Both the position numbers and the translations under genes were made by a program. From Acanthococcus lagerstroemiae (lineage: Eukaryota; Arthropoda; Insecta; Hemiptera; Eriococcidae), in assembly GCA_031841125.1 (NCBI GenBank), contig CM063111.1:34670955-34734954 (forward strand): a stretch of DNA of 64,000 nucleotides, in the 5' to 3' direction. The notes under the pieces were generated by a model, which saw nothing but the letters and a program-made list of their open reading frames with translations, searched no databases and was not told where the DNA came from. Below, piece after piece: positions 59,372-64,000 of the stretch (positions are counted from its first letter, which is position 1; each line of letters opens with the position of its first letter).

Positions 59372-62300
59372 ATATAGTATGAAGAAATTTTAAAAATTTA
59401 GAAAAACCAAGAATTATGAATTAAAGACTGTTTTCTACTCAATTTTTCACGCTGAGTTCGAATTCGAAATGTTGGAAAAATTGGTCAGTTTGGGTCAAAA
59501 ATAGACTCCAGCTCAATTTTGACGACGGATTTGGATTCGCCTAGAAAAATCGAGTAATTAGCACCAGCGCCGACGCTGAAGCTCTCCGAAAATTTTTTAG
59601 CCTCAGAAAAGACATGATGTATACATATAGTATAGAGAAATTTTTAAAATTCGAGAATACCAAAAATTTTGAATTAATGACTGTTTTAGATTCAATTTTT
59701 CACTCTGAATACGAATTCGATGGTCAAATTTGGCGGCAGCGCTCCGTTCCCGAGTAACAGAAGAATATGTTGGAAAAATTGGTCAGTTTGGGTCAAAAAC
59801 AGACTCTAGCTCAATTTTGACTTGACGACAGTTTTGAATTCGCCTCGAAAAATGGAGTAAATAGCACCCGCGCCGACGCCGAAGTTTTCCGAAATTTTTT
59901 TGCAACAAAAAATACATGATGTATGTATGGGAAAATTTTCATACTTCGATAAAACAAAAAATTTTGAATTAAAGACTGTTTTCGACTCAGATTTTCACGC
60001 TGAGTTCGAATTCGGTGGTCAAAGTTTGCTGCAGCGCTCGGTTCTCGAGATCCACAGAAAAAAGTTGAAAAAATTGGTCGGTGTGAGTCAAGAATAGACT
60101 CCATATCAATATTGACGATGGATTTGAATACGCCTCGTAAAATTGAGTAATTAGCATCCGCGCCGACGCAGAAGCTCTCCGAAATTTTTTTTGCCCCAAA
60201 AAAGACATGATGTGTATGGAGAAATTTTCCAATTTGGAAAACACAAAAAATTTTGATTTGAGAACTGTTTTCGACTCAATTTTTCACGCTGAGTTCGAAT
60301 TCGGTGGTCAAATTTCGCGGCGATGCTCCGCTTCCGAGATACACAAAAAAAAGTCTCAGAAAAAGGTCGTTTTGGGTCAAAAAGTGACTCCAGCTATATA
60401 TTGACGATGGATTTGAATTCGCCTCCAAAAATTGAGTAATAGGCGCCCGCGCTGACGCAGAAGCTCTCCGAAAATTTTTTTGCCCCAAAAAAGACATGAT
60501 GTATAGTATGGAAAAATTTTCATATTTCGAAAAAATGAAAAATATTGATTTAAGTACTGTTTTCGACTCAATTTTTCACGCTGAGTTCGAATTCGGTGTC
60601 AAATTGCGCGGCGACGCCCCGCATCCGGAATACACAAAAAAAAGTCTCAAAAATTGGTCATTTTGGGTCAAAAACTGACTCCAGCTCAATTTTGACGACG
60701 GATCAGAATTCGCCTCGAAAAACTGAGCCATTAACAACCGCGCCGACGCCGAAGCTCTCCGAAAATTTTTTTGCCCCAATAAAAACATGATGTATAGTAT
60801 GGAGAAATTTTCAAAATTTGAGAAAATCAAAAATTTCGAATTAATGAGTGTTTCTTACTCAATTTTTCACGCTGAGTTCGAATTCGTTGTTCCCATTTGG
60901 CGGCGACCCTCCGTTCTTGAGGTACACTCAAAAAGATCGGAGAAATTGATCAATTTGGGTCAAAAAATGACTCTAGCTCAATTTGACAAGGGACTCGAAT
61001 TCGTCTCGAAAAATTGAGTACTTAGCACCAGCTCCGACGCCGTAGCTCTCCGAAAAATTTTTCGACCAAAAAAAGACATGATGTATAATAGTATGGAGAA
61101 ATTTTCAAAATTTGAGAAATTAAAAAATTTCGAATTAATGAGTGTTCCTTACGCAGTTTTTCACGCTGAGTTCGAAACTCAAAAAAGTTGGGAAAATTCA
61201 TTAATTTGGGTCAAAAAATGACTCTAGCTCAATTTTGACAACGGATTCAAAGTCGTCTCGAAAAATTGAGTAACCAGCACCAGCGCCGACGCCGTAGCTC
61301 TCCGAAAATTTTTTCGCTCAAAAAAAGACATGATGTGGTATGGAGAAATTTTCAAAATTTGAGAAAATCAAAAATTTCGAATTAATGAGTGTTTTTTACT
61401 CAATTTTTCACGCTGAGTTCGATAAGTGGTTCCCATTAGGCGACAACCCTCCGTTCTTGAGGTACACTCATAAAAGTTGGGAAAATTCATCAATTTGGGT
61501 CAAAAAATGACTCTAGCTCAATTTTGACAACGGATTCGAATTCGTCTCGAAAAATTGAGTAACTAGCACCAGCGCCGATGCCGTAGCTCTCGGAAATTTT
61601 TTCGCCCAAAAAAAAACATGATGTATAGTATGGAGAAATTTTCAAAATTTGAGAAAATCAAAATTTTCGAATTAATGAGTGTATCTTACTCAATTTTTCA
61701 CGCTGAGTTCGAATTCATTGTTCCCATTTGGCGGCGACCCTCCGTTCTTGATGTACACTCAAAAAAGTTGGGAAAATTGATCAAAAAATGACTCCAGCTC
61801 AATTTTGACAATGGATTCGAATTCATCTCGAAAAATTGAGTAACTAGCACCAGCGCCGACGTCGTAGGTCTCCGAAAATTTTTTCGCCCAAAAAAAGACA
61901 TGATGTATCGTATGGAGAAATTTTCAAAATTTGAGAAAATCAAAAATTTCGAATTACTGAATGTTTCTTACTCAGTTTTTCACGCTGAGTTCGAAATCGT
62001 TGTTCCCATTTGGCGGCGACCCTCCGTTATTGAGGTACACTCAAAAAAGTTGGAAAAATTAATCAAAAAATGACTCTAGCTCAATTTTGACAATGGATTC
62101 GAATTCATCTCGAAAAATTGAGTAACTAGCACCAGCGCCGACGTCGTAGGTCTCCGAAAATTTTTTCGCCCAAAAAAAGACATGATGTATCTCGTATGGA
62201 GAAATTTTCAAAATTTGAGAAAATCAAAAATTTCGAATTAATGAATGTTTCTTACTCAGTTTTTCACGCTGAGTTCGAAATCGTTGTTCCCATTTGGCGG

Positions 62301-64000
62301 CGACCCTCCGTTATTGAGGTACACTCGAAAAAGTTGAGAAAATTCATCAATTTGGGTCAAAAGATGACTCTAGCTCAATTTTGACAATGGATTCGAATTC
62401 ATCTCGAAAAATTGAGTAACTAGCACCAGCGCCGACGTCGTAGGTCTCCGAAAATTTTTTCGCCCAAAAAAAGACATGATGTATAGTATGGAGAAATTTT
62501 CAAAATTTGAGAAAATCAAAAATTTCGAATTAATGAGTGTTTCTCACTCAATTTTTCACGCTGAGTTCGGAATCGTTGTTCCCATTTGGCGGCGACCCTC
62601 CGTTCTTGAGGTACACTCAAAAAAGTTGGAAAAATTGATCAAAAAATGACTCTAGCTCAATTTTGACAATGGATTCGAATTCATCTCGAAAAATTGAGTA
62701 ACTAGCACCAGCGCCGACGTCGTAGGTCTCCGAAAATTTTTTCGCCCAAAAAAAGACATGATGTATCGTATGGAGAAATTTTCAAAATTTGAGAAAATCA
62801 AAAATTTCGAATTAATGAATGTTTCTTACTCAGTTTTTCACGCTGAGTTCGAAATCGTTGTTCCCATTTGGCGGCGACCCTCCGTTATTGAGGTACACTC
62901 GAAAAAGTTGAGAAAATTCATCAATGTGGGTCAAAAGATGACTCTAGCTCAATTTTGACAATGGATTCGAATTCATCTCGAAAAATTGAGTAACTAGCAC
63001 CAGCGCCGACGTCGTAGGTCTCCGAAAATTTTTTCGCCCAAAAAAAGACATGATGTATCGTATGGAGAAATTTTCAAAATTTGAGAAAATCAAAAATTTC
63101 GAATTAATGAATGTTTCTTACTCAGTTTTTCACGCTGAGTTCGAAATCGTTGTTCCCATTTGGCGGCGACCCTCCGTTATTGAGGTACACTCAAAAAAGT
63201 TGGAAAAATTAATCAAAAAATGACTCTAGCTCAATTTTGACAATGGATTCGAATTCATCTCGAAAAATTGAGTAACTAGCACCAGCGCCGACGTCGTAGG
63301 TCTCCGAAAATTTTTTCGCCCAAAAAAAGACATGATGTATCGTATGGAGAAATTTTCAAAATTTGAGAAAATCAAAAATTTCGAATTAATGAATGTTTCT
63401 TACTCAGTTTTTCACGCTGAGTTCGAAATCGTTGTTCCCATTTGGCGGCGACCCTCCGTTATTGAGGTACACTCGAAAAAGTTGAGAAAATTCATCAATT
63501 TGGGTCAAAAGATGACTCTAGCTCAATTTTGACAACGGATTCGAATTCGTATCGAAAAATTGAGTAACTAGCACCAGCGCCGACGCCGTAGCTCTCCGAA
63601 CATTTTTTCGCCCAAAAAAAGACATGAGTATAGTACGGAAAAATTTTCAAAATTTGAGAAAATCAAAAATTTCGAATTAATGAGTGTTTCTTACTCAGTT
63701 TCTCACGCTAAATTCGAATAAGTGGTTCCCATTTGGCGGCGACCCTCCGTTCTTGAGGTACAATCAAAAAAGTTGGGAAAATTCATTAATTTGGGTCAAA
63801 AAATGACTCTAGCTCAATTTTGACAACGGATTCGAATTCATCTCGAAAAATTGAGTAACTAGCACCAGCGCCGACGTCGTAGCTCTCCGAAAATTTTTTC
63901 GCCCAAAAAAAGACATGATGTATCGTATGGAGAAATTTTCAAAATTTGAGAAAATCAAAAATTTCGAATTAATGAATGTTTCTTACTCAATTTTTCACGC
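59372..64000 (+). repeat. Satellite array, ~290-bp unit, continuing past the window
   Basis: The landmark gacatgatgta (or a close variant) recurs at about 59,615, 59,917, 60,207, 60,497, 60,787, 61,078, 61,328, 61,618, 61,900, 62,181, 62,476, 62,757, 63,048, 63,330, 63,623 and 63,914. Each unit contains gagaaattttcaaaatttga, tttttcacgctgagttcgaa, ccatttggcggcgaccctcc and tagcaccagcgccgacg. Units at the left differ widely; those from about 61,900 on are nearly identical. Open frames of 60-66 codons repeat with the unit and have no domain. Confidence 0.95.

Noticed and set aside
59900..63540. Repeated 60-76-codon frames with EKFSKFEKIKNFEL, suggesting a repeat protein family
   Set aside because: They recur with the satellite unit, break in diverged copies and have no start context, splice pattern or domain.
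59600..64000. CRISPR-like spacing of repeats
   Set aside because: Units are about 290 bp and tandem without unique spacers; this is a eukaryotic satellite.

Overview
The window looks like one animal, almost certainly insect, locus: most of a spalt (sal / Sall-family) transcription-factor gene on the + strand, surrounded and filled by transposon debris. The insect call rests on the C2H2 finger set and C-terminal tail typical of insect Spalt proteins, multi-kilobase introns, and the repeat content (hAT, Merlin-like, Ty3/Gypsy, Helitron, tRNA-derived SINEs, many small inverted-repeat elements). I cannot name the order or species.

Layout. From 1 to about 18.4 kb there is no convincing gene. This part is the 5' flank or first intron of spalt and holds a broken Gypsy pol interrupted by a Merlin-like relic, a 1.6 kb inverted-repeat element carrying a SINE, a second SINE, a hAT element with an exact 8-bp target duplication, several MITEs and an AT-rich block. 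The coding part runs 19,125-55,956 in six exons: 19,125-22,460; 33,782-33,915; 42,616-42,946; 43,041-43,189; 47,278-47,457; 55,672-55,956. All splice phases agree and every internal junction has GT...AG. The product is about 1,470 residues in this window and carries nine C2H2 fingers (pair, triplet, pair, pair). The N-terminal start exon and the usual C2HC finger were not found here. The introns are about 11.3, 8.7, 0.09, 4.1 and 8.2 kb.

Intron content. Intron 22,461-33,781 contains a degenerate 46-bp repeat field with a fold-back of about 400-bp arms. Intron 33,916-42,615 contains several hairpin MITEs. Intron 43,190-47,277 is mostly one 2.7 kb element with nested insertions. Intron 47,458-55,671 contains a SINE, a complete non-autonomous Helitron and two inverted-repeat elements.

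Downstream of the stop codon are a likely 3' UTR with tandem poly(A) signals, an inverted-repeat element with an 82-bp minisatellite, and from about 58.8 kb to the end of the window a satellite array of about 290-bp units. The array changes orientation once near 59,371 and is homogenised as dimers toward its right end.

The most interesting points are two SINE families with different tRNA heads but a shared 3' domain, both with exact target duplications; the intronic fold-back repeat; the oriented and dimerised satellite; a NAGNAG acceptor in a spalt zinc-finger exon; and a 90-nt-spaced acidic duplication near the start of the large spalt exon. No bacterial, phage or CRISPR feature was seen.
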